In this document: positions 43,806 to 53,820 of the stretch, in pieces
Numbering within the stretch: the stretch's first letter is position 1
Layout of the letters: each line of letters starts with the position of its first letter
Assembly: GCF_036226885.1 (NCBI RefSeq)
Contig: NZ_CP109027.1
Coordinates: forward strand, 1,426,001 to 1,490,000
Direction: 5' to 3'
Origin: Streptomyces sp. NBC_00663
Lineage (GTDB): Bacteria; Actinomycetota; Actinomycetes; Streptomycetales; Streptomycetaceae
Length of the DNA stretch: 64,000 bases
The notes under the pieces: model-generated
What the model saw: only the letters and a program-made list of their open reading frames with translations
Databases searched by the model: none
Told to the model about the DNA's origin: nothing
Position numbers and translations under genes: made by a program

Positions 43806-45434
43806 TCATTCGCGCAGGGGTACGTCGACCAGGAGCGGCCCCGTCAGATGCGCGGCCCCCGCCACCAGTTCCCGCAGATGTTCGGCGCTCTCGGCCCTGA
43901 CGGCGTCCACGCCGAAGAAGGCGGCTGCCCGGGTGAAGTCCAGGGCGCCCAGCTCCGTTCCGGGACAGACGCCCTTGCCGCCCATGGCCGTGTAGGTGTC
44001 CTGGAGGGTGCGGTAGACGCCGTTGCTCATCACCACGAACAGGACGGGGGCCTGCTGACGTGCGGCGCTCCACAGTCCCTGGAGCCCGAACAGAGTGCTG
44101 CCGTCGCCGAGTACGGCCACCACCGGCCGGCCGGGCTCGGCGAGCGCGCGGCCGACGGCGGCGCCGATGCCCCAGCCGAGTCCGCCGCCGACGGTGTGGG
44201 TGTAACTGCCGGGGCGTTCGAGTCGTAGGAGACGCCGGAGCAACAGGCCCACGGTGATGGCCTCTTCGACGACGGCGGTATCGGGCGGCAGACCCCGGGC
44301 GACGGCGTGGGCGGCGGCCCAGGGGGCGAGGGGGGCCGGTGAATAGGCGGCGCGGGCCGCGGACTCGACGCGGTCGCGGTCGGCGGTGTGCTGTTCGCCG
44401 GCCCGCAGGATGCGGCTCTTCGCGGTGTGGTCAGGTACGCGGTCGCGCAGCAGGTCGGCGAGGCGGTGCAGGGACGGGGCGAGGGAGCCGACCAGGCCGG
44501 CGTCGGCGGGGAAGTTGCGGCCGATCTCGTCCGGGTCGGAGTCGAGCTGGACGACGGTGAGGCCGGGCGGCAGGGCGGGGCCCGGGGTGTAGTGGTGGGG
44601 GGTGAAGGCGTGGGCTCCGGCGATCAGCACCACGTCGTGGGGTTCGAGTGCGGCACGGATGGCGTCGTGGCGGGGCGGCAGCATCCCGGCGTACAGGGGG
44701 TGCGTGGTCGGGAAGTTCAGACAGTCGGCCATGGGCTGGTGGTGCACGGTCGCCCCGCAGGCCTCCGCCACCCGGACCAGCGCCCCGACGGCGTCCTCCC
44801 GGCCGACGCCGTCCCCGGCGACGATCGCGGGGCGAACGCCGTCGCCGAGCAGGACGGCCGCGCGTTCGATGCCCGGGGCCGGGCCGGGCGGTGGGGTCGG
44901 GGTGCGGGCGGGGACCTCGACTTGTGTGTCCTCCGCCAGCACGTCCATGGGGATGGACAGGAACACCGGCCCCGCGGGCGGGCGTACGGCGAGGGCGAAG
45001 GCGCGGCGGAGCGCCAGCGGGAGGTCGCGGGCGTGCTGGACGTCGTAGGCCGCTTTCACCGCGGGGGTCGCGAGGGCGACGAGGTCGCCGGAGAGCATCG
45101 GGTCCTGCTGGAGGTGGCGGCGGTCCTGCTGGCCCGCGGTGACGACGAGCGGGGTGCGGGAGCGGCGGGTGTTGAGGAGGCCGATGAGGCCGTTGGCGAG
45201 GCCGGCGGCGACATGCAGGCTGACGAAGGCGGGCCTGCCGGTGGCGCGGGCGTAGCCGTCGGCCATGGCGACGACGGCGCCCTCGTGCACGCCGAGGACG
45301 TACTCGGGGGCGCCCTCGGTCTCCGACAGGGCGGCCAGGAACGGGAGTTCGGTGGTACCGGGGTTGCCGAAGATCCGGTCCACGCCCTCGCCGCGGAGGA
45401 TGTCCAGGAAGGCGAGGGCGGGGCGGGCTGCCAT
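43806..45434 (-). CDS. ThDP-dependent decarboxylase, benzoylformate decarboxylase-like
   Basis: The 542-residue protein has the ThDP fold: an N-terminal Glu-activating region (DRIFGNPGTTELPFLAAL with the Glu) and the C-terminal GDGSTLFGLQGLWSAARQQAPVLFVVMSNGVYRTLQ motif for Mg2+/diphosphate. GNPGTTELPFL is typical of benzoylformate decarboxylases, but many acetolactate-synthase relatives share the fold. There is no adjacent small subunit. It lies next to the broken SDR/ABC/IclR fragments, perhaps the survivors of a degraded catabolic locus. Substrate unknown. Confidence 0.9.
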   Translation of the reverse strand: MAARPALAFLDILRGEGVDRIFGNPGTTELPFLAALSETEGAPEYVLGVHEGAVVAMADGYARATGRPAFVSLHVAAGLANGLIGLLNTRRSRTPLVVTAGQQDRRHLQQDPMLSGDLVALATPAVKAAYDVQHARDLPLALRRAFALAVRPPAGPVFLSIPMDVLAEDTQVEVPARTPTPPPGPAPGIERAAVLLGDGVRPAIVAGDGVGREDAVGALVRVAEACGATVHHQPMADCLNFPTTHPLYAGMLPPRHDAIRAALEPHDVVLIAGAHAFTPHHYTPGPALPPGLTVVQLDSDPDEIGRNFPADAGLVGSLAPSLHRLADLLRDRVPDHTAKSRILRAGEQHTADRDRVESAARAAYSPAPLAPWAAAHAVARGLPPDTAVVEEAITVGLLLRRLLRLERPGSYTHTVGGGLGWGIGAAVGRALAEPGRPVVAVLGDGSTLFGLQGLWSAARQQAPVLFVVMSNGVYRTLQDTYTAMGGKGVCPGTELGALDFTRAAAFFGVDAVRAESAEHLRELVAGAAHLTGPLLVDVPLRE

Positions 45435-45583
45435 GGGGGCTCCTCGGTGGGGGCGGGGACCGGGTCACAGGTCAGCGTCTTCGCCGGGGGGCCGGGTGGC
45501 AAGGTGGCCGTGTCGCTCAGCGATACGGGTGCCCGCGGCGGTTCAGCCGCTTCGGGTGGGGCGGAGCCCCCAAGGTCAAGGCC

Positions 45584-45610
45584 GGCCCTGAGGGCGGTAC
45601 CCCCAGGGCC
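45584..45610 (-). terminator. Hairpin terminator after the FadB-like gene
   Basis: An 11-bp stem with one mismatch (GGCCCTGAGGG at 45584-45594 against CCCCCAGGGCC at 45600-45610) with a 5-base loop begins 5 bases past the stop of the minus-strand FadB-like gene. It ends the beta-oxidation operon. Confidence 0.75.
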
Positions 45611-45615
45611 TCACC

Positions 45616-47793
45616 TCACGCGTCCGCGAACCGCTCCCCCTTCTCCGCCTTCTCCACCAGCAGCGCCGGCGGTGTGAAGCGGTCTCCGTAGCGTTCGGCG
45701 AGTTCACGGGCGCGGGCCACGAAGCCGGGAAGGCCGCCCTCGTAACCGTTGATGTACTGAAGGACTCCGCCGGTCCACCCCGGGAAGCCGATGCCGAGGA
45801 TGGAGCCGATGTTGGCGTCGGCGACGGACGTCAGGACGCCCTCCTCCAGGAGCTTCACCGTGTCGAGGGCCTCGGAGAAGAGCATGCGTTCCTGCATGTC
45901 CTCGAAGGGGATCTCCGCGCCTTCGCGGGTGAAGTGCTCGCGCAGCCCCGGCCACAGTCCGGCGCGCTTGCCGCTGTCGTCGTAGTCGTAGAAGCCCGCG
46001 CCGCCGCTGCGTCCCGGGCGGTCGAACTCGTCGACCATACGGTCGATGACGGCCTCGGCGGGGTGCGTCGGCCAGGTGCCGCCCGCTTCCTCGACGGCCC
46101 GCTTGGACTCGTTGCGGATCTTGCGCGGGAGGGTGAGCGTCAGCTCGTCCATCAGGGAGAGGACCTTGGCGGGGTAGCCCGCCTGTGCCGCGGCCTGTTC
46201 GACCGAGGCGGGCTCGATGCCCTCGCCGACCATGGCGACGCCCTCGTTGATGAAGTGGCCGATGACCCGGGAGGTGAAGAAGCCGCGCGAGTCGTTCACC
46301 ACGATCGGCGTCTTCTGGATCTGCCGGACCAGGTCGAAGGCGCGGGCCAGCGCCTCCTCCCCCGTCCGCTCGCCCTTGATGATCTCGACGAGCGGCATCT
46401 TGTCGACGGGCGAGAAGAAGTGCAGCCCGATGAAGTCGGTCTGGCGCTCCACGCCCTCGGCCAGGGCCGTGATCGGGAGGGTCGAGGTGTTGGAGCACAG
46501 CAGCGCGTCGGGCTCGACGATGTGCTGGATCTCCTGGAACACCTTGTGCTTGAGCTCGGGGTTCTCGAAAACGGCCTCGATCACCGCGTCGCAGCCGGCC
46601 ACGTCCTGCGGGTCGGCCGTGGGGGTGATGCGCGCCAGCAGCGCGTCGGCCTTGTCCTGGGTCGTACGGCCCCTGCCGACCGCCTTCGCGCAGAGCTTCT
46701 CGGAGTAGGCCTTGCCCTTGGCCGCGGCCTCCGCCGACACGTCCTTGAGGACGACGTCGATGCCCGCGCGGGCGCACGAGTAGGCGATGCCCGCGCCCAT
46801 CATCCCGGCGCCGAGAACGGCGACCTTGGTGACCTTGCGCGGTGCGATGCCCTTGGGGCGGTTGGCGCCGGAGTTGACGGCCTGGAGGTCGAAGAAGAAC
46901 GCCTGGATCATGTTCTTCGAGATCTGGCCCGCGGCCAGTTCGACGAAGTAGCGCGCCTCGATGACCTGAGCCGTCTCGAAGTCGACCTGGGCGCCCTCGA
47001 CCGCGGCGGCGAGGATGTTGCGCGGCGCCGGGTAGGGGGCGCCGTTGGTCTGCTTGCGCAGGTTGGCCGGGAACGCGGGCAGGTTGGCCGCGAACTTGGG
47101 GTTGGCGGGGGTGCCGCCGGGGATGCGGTAGCCCGGCTTGTCCCAGGGCTGCTGCGACTCGGGGTTGGCCTCGATGAACGCGCGTGCCTTGGCGAGCATC
47201 TCCTCCTGGGTGGCGGCCACCTCGTGGACCAGGCCGTTGTCCAGGGCGCGCCGCGGGCTGTACTGGGTGCCCTGGAGCAGCACCTTCAGCAGGGCGTCGG
47301 TGATGCCGAGGAGGCGGACCGTGCGGGCCACACCGCCGCCGCCCGGGAGGAGACCGAGGGTGACCTCGGGGCAGCCGATCTTGGAGCCCGGCGCGTCGAG
47401 GGCGACGCGGTGGTGGCAGGCGAGGGCGATCTCGTAGCCGCCGCCGAGGGCGGCGCCGTTCATCGCGGCGACCACCGGCTTGCCGAGGGTCTCGATGCGG
47501 CGCAGGTTCCGCTTGATGGCCAGGCCGCCGTCGAAGAGGTCCTGGGCGGTCTCCGGGGTGACCCGGATGAGGTCGCGCAGGTCGCCGCCGGCGAAGAACG
47601 TCTTCTTGGCGGAGGTGAAGATGATGCCGCGGATGGAGTCCTTCTCGGCCTCCAGGCGGTCGGTGATGTACGCGAGGGAGTCGCGGAACGCCTGGTTCAT
47701 GGTGTTCGCGGACTGGTCGGGGTCGTCGAGGACGAGCGTGACGACGCCGTCGCGGTCCTGCTCCCAGCGGATGGTCGTGGACTGAGTGCTCAT
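45616..47793 (-). CDS. fadB: Fatty acid oxidation multifunctional enzyme (enoyl-CoA hydratase/3-hydroxyacyl-CoA dehydrogenase)
   Basis: The 725-residue FadB-like protein has an N-terminal crotonase domain (residues 1-190; oxyanion-hole segments [13 protein letters not shown] and [15 protein letters not shown]) and a Rossmann 3-hydroxyacyl-CoA dehydrogenase domain beginning with [21 protein letters not shown] near residue 335. The dehydrogenase C-terminal domain continues to the end. It catalyses hydration and oxidation steps of beta-oxidation in the cytosol. The start at 47793 ([10 protein letters not shown]) has a GGAG motif upstream. The thiolase gene is 43 bases upstream and runs in the same operon. 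Confidence 0.95.
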   Translation of the reverse strand: MSTQSTTIRWEQDRDGVVTLVLDDPDQSANTMNQAFRDSLAYITDRLEAEKDSIRGIIFTSAKKTFFAGGDLRDLIRVTPETAQDLFDGGLAIKRNLRRIETLGKPVVAAMNGAALGGGYEIALACHHRVALDAPGSKIGCPEVTLGLLPGGGGVARTVRLLGITDALLKVLLQGTQYSPRRALDNGLVHEVAATQEEMLAKARAFIEANPESQQPWDKPGYRIPGGTPANPKFAANLPAFPANLRKQTNGAPYPAPRNILAAAVEGAQVDFETAQVIEARYFVELAAGQISKNMIQAFFFDLQAVNSGANRPKGIAPRKVTKVAVLGAGMMGAGIAYSCARAGIDVVLKDVSAEAAAKGKAYSEKLCAKAVGRGRTTQDKADALLARITPTADPQDVAGCDAVIEAVFENPELKHKVFQEIQHIVEPDALLCSNTSTLPITALAEGVERQTDFIGLHFFSPVDKMPLVEIIKGERTGEEALARAFDLVRQIQKTPIVVNDSRGFFTSRVIGHFINEGVAMVGEGIEPASVEQAAAQAGYPAKVLSLMDELTLTLPRKIRNESKRAVEEAGGTWPTHPAEAVIDRMVDEFDRPGRSGGAGFYDYDDSGKRAGLWPGLREHFTREGAEIPFEDMQERMLFSEALDTVKLLEEGVLTSVADANIGSILGIGFPGWTGGVLQYINGYEGGLPGFVARARELAERYGDRFTPPALLVEKAEKGERFADA

Positions 47794-47836
47794 GTGGAGG
47801 TGCTCCGTGTGATCCGTCGTGTCCGTCGGGAGGGGG

Positions 47837-49051
47837 TCAGATGCGCTCGACGATGGTGGCGATGCCCATGCCACCGCCCACGCAGAGCGTGGCGAGGCCG
47901 TACCGCTTGTCCTGGCGCTCGAGTTCGTCGATCAGCGAGCCGAGGATCATGGCGCCGGTGGCGCCCAGGGGGTGGCCGAGCGCGATGGCGCCGCCGTTGA
48001 CGTTGACCTTGTCCAGGGACAGGCCCATGTCCCGCACGAAGCGCAGGACGACCGCCGCGAAGGCCTCGTTGATCTCGACGAGGTCGATGTCGTCGATGGT
48101 CAGCCCGGCCTTGGCGAGGGCCTTGCGGGTCGCGGGGGCGGGGCCGGTGAGCATGATGGTGGGCTCGGAGCCGGAGACGGCCGCGGAGACGATCCGCGCG
48201 CGCGGGGTGAGGCCGTAGCGCTCGCCGACCTCCTTCGAGCCGATGGCGACCAGGGAGGCGCCGTCGACGATGCCGGAGGAGTTGCCCGCGTGGTGGACGT
48301 GGTCGATCTTCTCGACCCAGTGGTACTTCTGGAGGGCCACCGCGTCGAAGCCGCCGAGGTCACCGATGTCCGCGAAGGACGGCTTGAGCTTGGCGAGGGA
48401 GTCGGCGGTGGTGCCGGGACGCGGGAACTCGTCGTGGTCCAGGACGACGAGGCCGCTGCGGTCCGTGACCGGGACCACGGACCGCTCGAAGCGGCCCTCC
48501 TTCATGGCGGTGGCCGCACGCTCCTGCGACAGCGCCGCGTACTCGTCGACGTCCCGCCGTGAGAAGCCCTCGATGGTGGCGATGAGGTCGGCGCCGATGC
48601 CCTGCGGCACGAAGTTCACGGCGAGGTTGGTCATCGGGTCGTTGAACCAGGCGCCGCCGTCCGAGGCCATCGGCACTCGGGACATCGACTCGACGCCGCC
48701 CGCGAGAACGAGGTCCTCCCAGCCGGAACGGACCTTCATCGCGGCCATGTTGACGGCCTCCAGGCCCGAGGCACAGAAGCGGTTCTCCTGCACGCCCGCG
48801 ACCGTGTCCGGCAGTCCGGCCGCGACGGCGGCGATGCGGGCGATGTCGGAGCCCTGGTCGCCGACCGGGCCGACCACGCCGAGCACGATGTCGTCGATCG
48901 CGGCCGGGTCGAGGCCCGGGAAGCGGTCGCGGATCTCGTGGATGAGTCCGATGACCAGGTCGATGGGCTTGGTGCCGTGCAGGGCGCCGTTCGCCTTGCC
49001 ACGGCCGCGCGGGGTGCGGATCGCGTCGTACACATACGCTTCGGTGCTCAC
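47837..49051 (-). CDS. fadA: Acetyl-CoA C-acyltransferase (thiolase)
   Basis: The 404-residue thiolase cleaves 3-ketoacyl-CoA. The nucleophile Cys is in [16 protein letters not shown] near residue 93, and the C-terminal signature has [18 protein letters not shown] and the catalytic Cys in [14 protein letters not shown]. Length is typical. It is the partner of the FadB-like enzyme downstream and lies 34 bases after the acyl-CoA dehydrogenase gene, completing a beta-oxidation set. Confidence 0.95.
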   Translation of the reverse strand: MSTEAYVYDAIRTPRGRGKANGALHGTKPIDLVIGLIHEIRDRFPGLDPAAIDDIVLGVVGPVGDQGSDIARIAAVAAGLPDTVAGVQENRFCASGLEAVNMAAMKVRSGWEDLVLAGGVESMSRVPMASDGGAWFNDPMTNLAVNFVPQGIGADLIATIEGFSRRDVDEYAALSQERAATAMKEGRFERSVVPVTDRSGLVVLDHDEFPRPGTTADSLAKLKPSFADIGDLGGFDAVALQKYHWVEKIDHVHHAGNSSGIVDGASLVAIGSKEVGERYGLTPRARIVSAAVSGSEPTIMLTGPAPATRKALAKAGLTIDDIDLVEINEAFAAVVLRFVRDMGLSLDKVNVNGGAIALGHPLGATGAMILGSLIDELERQDKRYGLATLCVGGGMGIATIVERI

Positions 49052-49085
49052 AGGGTGGCCTTTCGGGGGTGGTCGAGGGTGAGGG

Positions 49086-50228
49086 TCAGCCCAGCAGGGA
49101 ACGGCCGATGATCTCCTTCATGATCTCGGTCGTACCGCCGTAGATCGTCTGTATGCGGCCGTCGGTGAAGGCCCGGGCGACCGGATATTCGCTCATGTAG
49201 CCGTAGCCGCCGTGCAGTTGCAGACACCGGTCGGCGACCCGCTTCTGTAGTTCGGTCGCCCACCACTTGGCCATGGAGGCGTGGACGGCGTCGAGCTCCC
49301 CGTTCGAGTGATCCTCGATGCAGCGGTCGAGGAACGTGCGGGTGACGGCGCACTCGGTGGCCATCTCGGCGATCTCGAACCGGATGTGCTGCTTGGTGGC
49401 GAGGGGCCGGCCGAAGGCCTCGCGCTCCTTGACGTACTCCGTGGTGATCTCCAGGAGGTGCTCGGCGGCGGCGATCGCGGCGACGGCGATGCTGAGGCGC
49501 TCCTGGGCGAGGTTCGTCATCAGGTGCAGGAACGCGCCGTTGAGCTCGCCGAGGAGGTTCTCCTTGGGCACCCGGACGTCGTGGAAGAACAACTCGGCCG
49601 TGTCCTGCGCCTTCTGGCCGATCTTGTCGAGGTTGCGGCCGCGCTCGAAGCCGTCCGTGCCACGCTCGACGACCAGCAGGGACAGGCCGTGGGCGCCGCC
49701 CTCCGGGGTGGTCCTCGCGACGACGATCACCAGGTCGGCGAGGATGCCGTTGGAGATGAACGTCTTGGAACCGTTGAGGATCCAGTGGTCGCCGCGGTCC
49801 TCCGCGTGCGTGCGGATGCCCTGGAGGTCGGAGCCGGCGCCGGGCTCGGTCATGGCGATGGCGGTGATCAGTGTGCCGTCGCAGAAGCCGGGCAGCCAGC
49901 GGCGGCGCTGTTCGTCGGTGGCCAGGCCGGTCAGATAGGGGCCGATGATGTCGTTGTGCAGGCCGAGGGCGAGGCCGGGGGCGCCCGCGCGCGTGAACTC
50001 CTCGGCGAGGACCGCGGCGTAGCGGAAATCGGCGGTGCCGCCTCCGCCGTACTCCTCGGGCACGGCGAGTCCGAGCAGGCCCTGCTTGCCGGCCGCGCGC
50101 CAGGCGTCGCGGGAGACGATGCCGTCCGTCTCCCACTGCGCGTAGTGCGGCAGCACCTCCCGGTCCAGGAAGGCGCGCACGGTGTCGCGGAACGCGTCGT
50201 GCTCGGGGGCGAAGATCTGCCGCTTCAT
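49086..50228 (-). CDS. Acyl-CoA dehydrogenase
   Basis: The 380-residue flavoprotein introduces the first double bond of acyl-CoAs. Features are [20 protein letters not shown] near residue 135, [17 protein letters not shown] and the C-terminal [38 protein letters not shown], where the flavin and the C-terminal Glu region lie. The ATG at 50228 overlaps the stop of the 43-codon repeat ORF by 4 bases. The acyl-chain preference is unknown; long-chain enzymes have this length. Confidence 0.95.
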   Translation of the reverse strand: MKRQIFAPEHDAFRDTVRAFLDREVLPHYAQWETDGIVSRDAWRAAGKQGLLGLAVPEEYGGGGTADFRYAAVLAEEFTRAGAPGLALGLHNDIIGPYLTGLATDEQRRRWLPGFCDGTLITAIAMTEPGAGSDLQGIRTHAEDRGDHWILNGSKTFISNGILADLVIVVARTTPEGGAHGLSLLVVERGTDGFERGRNLDKIGQKAQDTAELFFHDVRVPKENLLGELNGAFLHLMTNLAQERLSIAVAAIAAAEHLLEITTEYVKEREAFGRPLATKQHIRFEIAEMATECAVTRTFLDRCIEDHSNGELDAVHASMAKWWATELQKRVADRCLQLHGGYGYMSEYPVARAFTDGRIQTIYGGTTEIMKEIIGRSLLG

Positions 50229-50356
50229 TCCGTGTCGAGGCCTTTCGTGGATTCCTGAGCGGTCATGGACTTCTGACCGCTCATGGGCTTCTGACCGCTC
50301 AGGGGCTTGCGGCCGTTCATGGGCTTCTGCCCCTTCATCGGTTGCCGCCCCCTCAT
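50225..50356 (-). CDS. 43-residue hexapeptide-repeat ORF coupled at both ends
   Basis: A complete small ORF (ATG at 50356, TGA at 50225-50227) lies between the CoA-transferase and acyl-CoA dehydrogenase genes. Its start overlaps the CoA-transferase stop (ATGA), and its stop overlaps the dehydrogenase start (ATGA). The product is six imperfect six-residue units (MRGRQP, MKGQKP, MNGRKP, LSGQKP, MSGQKS, MTAQES) and a short tail TKGLDTE. It is highly basic, with no fold or membrane segment. The repeats are 18-base DNA units, so it looks like an expanded coupling linker that stayed in frame. No family is recognised. Confidence 0.6.
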   Translation of the reverse strand: MRGRQPMKGQKPMNGRKPLSGQKPMSGQKSMTAQESTKGLDTE

Positions 50357-51492
50357 CGGTTCTCGTCCTTCACGAGGTCCGGCACGTCCCAGTCGCGCGC
50401 CACGTCCTCGGTGTCGGCGCCGGGCTGTGCCGGGCCGCTGCGGACCGTCGTCGGGGTCGCCGAGAAGCGGGGTGCCGGAGCGGGCTGGGTGATACCGCCG
50501 TGGTCGGTGAAGGTGCCGCGGGCGGCGAGGTGCGGGTGGTGCGGGGCCTCGGTCAGCGACAGGACCGGCGCCACGCAGGCGTCGGTACCGTCGAAGGCGG
50601 CCGTCCATTCGTCCCGGGTACGGGACTTGAAGCGGGCGGCGACGGCCTCGCGCAGTTCGCCCCAGCGGGTCCAGTCCTTGCGGGCCTCGGCGTGCTCGGG
50701 GATGCCGAGAACCCGTACGAACTGGTCGTAGAACTGCGGCTCCAGCGCGCCGACGGCCATGTGCCGGCCGTCGGCGGTCTCGTAGGTGCCGTAGTACGGG
50801 CAGCCGCCGTCGAGGAGGTTGGCGCCGCGCCGGTCCTGCCAGCCGCCCGCCGCGACCATGCCGTGGATCATCGCGGCGAGGTGGGAGGTGCCGTCGACGA
50901 TGGCGGCGTCGACGACCTGGCCGACGCCGGTCGCACGCGCGTGGTGGAGGGCGGCGAGGACGCCGACGACGAGGTACAGGGAGCCGCCCGCGTAGTCGCC
51001 GAGGAGGTTGGCGGGGACGGCCGGGGGCTGCCCGGGGTCGCCGATCATGCCGAGGGTGCCGGTGAGGGCGATGTAGGCGATGTCGTGCCCGGCGCGCCGG
51101 GCGAGCGGCCCGTCCTGACCCCACCCGGTCATACGGCCGTAGACGAGCCCGGCGTTGCGGGCGTGGCAGGCCTCGGGGCCGACGCCGAGCCGCTCGGCGA
51201 CGCCGGGGCGGTAACCCTCGACGAGGATGTCGGCGTGGGCGGCGAGGTCGAGGACGCGGGCGGCGCCGTCGGGGGCCTTGAGGTCGACGACCACCGAGCG
51301 CTTGTTGCGGTTGGTGACGTCGTACGCCGGGTCGATCGCGAGTCCCGGTCCGCCGGGCCGGTCCACCCGGACGACGTCGGCGCCGAGGTCGGCGAGGAGC
51401 ATGGCGGCGAACGGGCCCGGTCCGATGCCGGCGAGTTCGAGCACGCGCACACCGGTCAGCGGGCCCTGCCCTGGCGTCGTTGCCGTGGTCAT
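50353..51492 (-). CDS. CaiB/BaiF-family CoA-transferase
   Basis: The 379-residue protein is a class III CoA-transferase that moves CoA between carboxylic acids through an Asp. Features are GVRVLELAGIGPGPFAAMLLADLGADVVRVDRPGG at the N-terminus, RNKRSVVVDLKAPDG near residue 60 and the catalytic Asp region in VYGRMTGWGQDGPLARRAGHDIAYIALTG. It is similar to alpha-methylacyl-CoA racemase relatives, so racemase activity is the alternative. It leads the beta-oxidation operon. Confidence 0.92.
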   Translation of the reverse strand: MTTATTPGQGPLTGVRVLELAGIGPGPFAAMLLADLGADVVRVDRPGGPGLAIDPAYDVTNRNKRSVVVDLKAPDGAARVLDLAAHADILVEGYRPGVAERLGVGPEACHARNAGLVYGRMTGWGQDGPLARRAGHDIAYIALTGTLGMIGDPGQPPAVPANLLGDYAGGSLYLVVGVLAALHHARATGVGQVVDAAIVDGTSHLAAMIHGMVAAGGWQDRRGANLLDGGCPYYGTYETADGRHMAVGALEPQFYDQFVRVLGIPEHAEARKDWTRWGELREAVAARFKSRTRDEWTAAFDGTDACVAPVLSLTEAPHHPHLAARGTFTDHGGITQPAPAPRFSATPTTVRSGPAQPGADTEDVARDWDVPDLVKDENR

Positions 51493-51588
51493 CCAGCCCC
51501 CATGCCGTCCTGCCCCCGAGGGCGTGACACAACTGATGTAACACCAGTGATGCTAAGAACCCGATCCACCGGGCACAAGACCTGAACG

Positions 51589-51602
51589 AGCAAGCGCTTA
51601 GC
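51589..51602. promoter_or_regulatory. Candidate TetR-type operator AGCAAG-CG-CTTAGC
   Basis: A near-palindromic 14-base site with a perfect AAGCGCTT core lies in the divergent region between the CoA-transferase and saccharopine-dehydrogenase-like genes. It resembles the AnCAAGnnCTTGnT motif of TetR regulators of lipid catabolism such as KstR2, with one half-site deviating. A regulator gene is not adjacent. Confidence 0.4.
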
Positions 51603-51693
51603 CAATTTACCGATGGGTCACTGTCCGTGCATTTCCCCGGTCACGCTAGCCTCGGCCACCGACAACGGCACGTGATGCGGGACGAGGGGTGTC

Positions 51694-52872
51694 ATGAGCA
51701 GGCTGAACAGGGCGGACCGTCCGTACGACATCGTGCTCTTCGGAGCGACGGGTTTCGTGGGGACGCTCACCGCCGAGTACCTCGCCGCGCACGCGCCCGA
51801 AGGGCTGCGCTGGGCGATCGCCGGCCGCAGCGAGGAGAAGCTCGATGCGCTGCGCGAGCGGCTGCCGGGCGGCGCGGAGATCGGGGTGCTGCGGGCCGAC
51901 GTGGCCGATCCGGCCTCGCTGCGAGCGCTCGCCGAGCACGCGCGCGTGGTGGCCACGACGGTGGGCCCCTACGTGACGTACGGCGAGGAGCTGGTCGCCG
52001 CCTGCGCCGAGACGGGCGCGGACTATCTCGACCTCACCGGTGAGCCGGAGTTCGTGGACCTGATGTACATCCGCCATGACGCACGCGCGCGGGAGACCGG
52101 GGCGCGGCTGGTGCACGCGTGCGGATTCGACTCGGTGCCGCACGACCTGGGCGCGTACTTCACGGTGCGGCAACTGCCGGAGGGGGTGCCGCTGCGGGTG
52201 GACGGGTTCGTGACGGCGGACGCGACGTTCTCCGGCGGTACGTTCGCCTCGGCGCTCAACCAGTTCGCGCGCGGTCGGCAGATGCTGGCCGCCGCGCGGG
52301 ACCGGAGGCGGCACGAGCCCCGACTGGTGGGGCGGCGGGCCACGACGCCGAACGGCGCGCCGCGGTTCGCCGGGGAGGTCGGCGCCTGGGCGCTGCCACT
52401 GCCGACGATCGACGCGCAGATCGTGGGCCGGTCGGCCAGGGCGCTGGACCGTTACGGCCCCGACTTCCGCTACCGCCACTACGCGGCCGTACGGCGGCTG
52501 CCGATCGCGCTCGGCGGGGTGGCGGGAGTCGCCGCGCTGTTCACGGCGGCCCAACTGCCGCCCGCGCGGCGCTGGTTGTCCGACCGGCTCAAGCCCGGGG
52601 ACGGGCCGAGCGCGGAGAAGCGGGCGAAGAGCTGGTTCACGGTGCGGTTCGTGGGCGAGGGCGGCGGCCGGCAGGTCTTCACCGAGGTCGCGGGCGGGGA
52701 CCCGGGCTACGACGAGACGGCGAAGATGTTCGCCGAGGCGGCGCTCTGCCTCGCCTTCGACGACCTTCCGGCGACGGCCGGGCAGGTCACCACGGCGGTG
52801 GCGATGGGCGACGCGCTGATCGAGCGGCTGCGGGCGGCCGGCATCGTGTTCCGGGTGGCGCGGAGCAGGTAG
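51694..52872 (+). CDS. Saccharopine dehydrogenase-like trans-acting enoyl reductase family protein
   Basis: The 392-residue protein has a Rossmann domain (YDIVLFGATGFVGTLTAEYLAAHAPEG) and the segment VVATTVGPYVTYGEELVAACAETGADYLDLTGE, both typical of the saccharopine dehydrogenase-like family that includes the Rv2449c/Rv2953-type trans-acting enoyl reductases of mycobacterial lipids. One hydrophobic stretch (ALGGVAGVAALFTAAQLPP) suggests membrane contact. It is divergent from the beta-oxidation operon. Substrate unknown. Confidence 0.88.
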   Translation: MSRLNRADRPYDIVLFGATGFVGTLTAEYLAAHAPEGLRWAIAGRSEEKLDALRERLPGGAEIGVLRADVADPASLRALAEHARVVATTVGPYVTYGEELVAACAETGADYLDLTGEPEFVDLMYIRHDARARETGARLVHACGFDSVPHDLGAYFTVRQLPEGVPLRVDGFVTADATFSGGTFASALNQFARGRQMLAAARDRRRHEPRLVGRRATTPNGAPRFAGEVGAWALPLPTIDAQIVGRSARALDRYGPDFRYRHYAAVRRLPIALGGVAGVAALFTAAQLPPARRWLSDRLKPGDGPSAEKRAKSWFTVRFVGEGGGRQVFTEVAGGDPGYDETAKMFAEAALCLAFDDLPATAGQVTTAVAMGDALIERLRAAGIVFRVARSR

Positions 52873-52883
52873 CGGCGGCCGGC

Positions 52884-53540
52884 TCAGCCCAGAATCAGCG
52901 GCAACCTCTTCTCCAGCTCACCCAGCTCGGCCCGCTCCGCGTCCGTGGGCGGGCGGCGGCCGGTGCCGACGAGCAGGACGCCCGGGTCGGTGAACGAGGC
53001 GGGGAACGCGGCCCCGGCGATCTGCTCCAGCAGCGCGCGGGACCGCGCCAGCCCCTCGCTCGGCGGTCCCGGCGTGCCCGGGAGGTGAGCGATCAGATCG
53101 AGGTGGTGCAGCGTCCACTCCAGGACATAGGCGTCGAGGTAGTCGCCCACGGTGAGGACCATGTCCTGGGTGCGCACCAGGGCGACGGGGTCGGCGAGTC
53201 GGGCCGCGCGGCCGGCGGCGGAACCGACGTCGTCGAGGTGGAACCTGAGCAGACCGGCCTCCTCGTACGCGGCGGCGAGCCGGACGATGAGCGCGTCGAG
53301 CGGGTCGTCCCCGGTGGGCGCCTCGTCGGAGACGTGCCAATAGGTCACGGCGTCGGCGGTCGCTTGCGAGTCGGCGGGCGTCACGAGGGTGATCAGCACG
53401 TCCTGGGCGTCGATGACCAGATGGCACACGAGGTCCCGTACCAGCCACCCGGCACAGCCGGACGGCTGTTCGAAGTCCTTGTCCGGCAGTTCCGCGACGG
53501 CCGTGCGCAGCGCGGTCCAGGAGCGCGAGAAGAGATCCAC
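52884..53540 (-). CDS. Mycothiol-dependent maleylpyruvate isomerase-family (DinB-like) protein
   Basis: The 218-residue protein belongs to the MDMPI/TIGR03083-like DinB-fold group: LPDKDFEQPSGCAGWLVRDLVCHLVIDAQDVLI near the N-terminus gives the W-x2-R-D-L-x2-H motif with one of the metal-binding His. Near residue 135, YLDAYVLEWTLHHLDLIAHL gives the second set of His. These proteins bind a divalent metal and often mycothiol. The GTG at 53540 with GAGGG upstream is chosen over the longer frame. Convergent with the saccharopine-dehydrogenase-like gene. Exact role unknown. Confidence 0.8.
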   Translation of the reverse strand: MDLFSRSWTALRTAVAELPDKDFEQPSGCAGWLVRDLVCHLVIDAQDVLITLVTPADSQATADAVTYWHVSDEAPTGDDPLDALIVRLAAAYEEAGLLRFHLDDVGSAAGRAARLADPVALVRTQDMVLTVGDYLDAYVLEWTLHHLDLIAHLPGTPGPPSEGLARSRALLEQIAGAAFPASFTDPGVLLVGTGRRPPTDAERAELGELEKRLPLILG

Positions 53541-53596
53541 CCTCGGCAAGCTAGCCGGGCGCCGGAAGCCCCGACAAGCGAATTGCCGGGCGCGCC

Positions 53597-53758
53597 CTAC
53601 AGCGGCCAGGTGGCCACCGTGTAGATCATTCCGCAGATCCACGCGAGGCCCGCCAGCACGGCCAGGATGAGTCCGGCCATCACGGCCCGCTCGACGGGCC
53701 GGTCGGGGTCGGCGAGGGGCTTCGGGGAGCGGTGGCGGGGCATACGGTGCGTCGTCAT
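53597..53758 (-). CDS. Small single-span membrane protein
   Basis: A 53-residue ORF with a hydrophilic basic N-terminus (MTTHRMPRHRSPKPLAD) and one hydrophobic segment, AVMAGLILAVLAGLAWICGMIY, at the C-terminus. It is positioned between the endonuclease V gene (62 bases upstream) and the DinB-like gene. No family is known to me and its function is unknown. Confidence 0.55.
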   Translation of the reverse strand: MTTHRMPRHRSPKPLADPDRPVERAVMAGLILAVLAGLAWICGMIYTVATWPL

Positions 53759-53820
53759 GCGGCACAGCCTGCCGATCATGCGGCCGGGTCCACATCCGTA
53801 CAGATACTCAGTTCGCGTAC

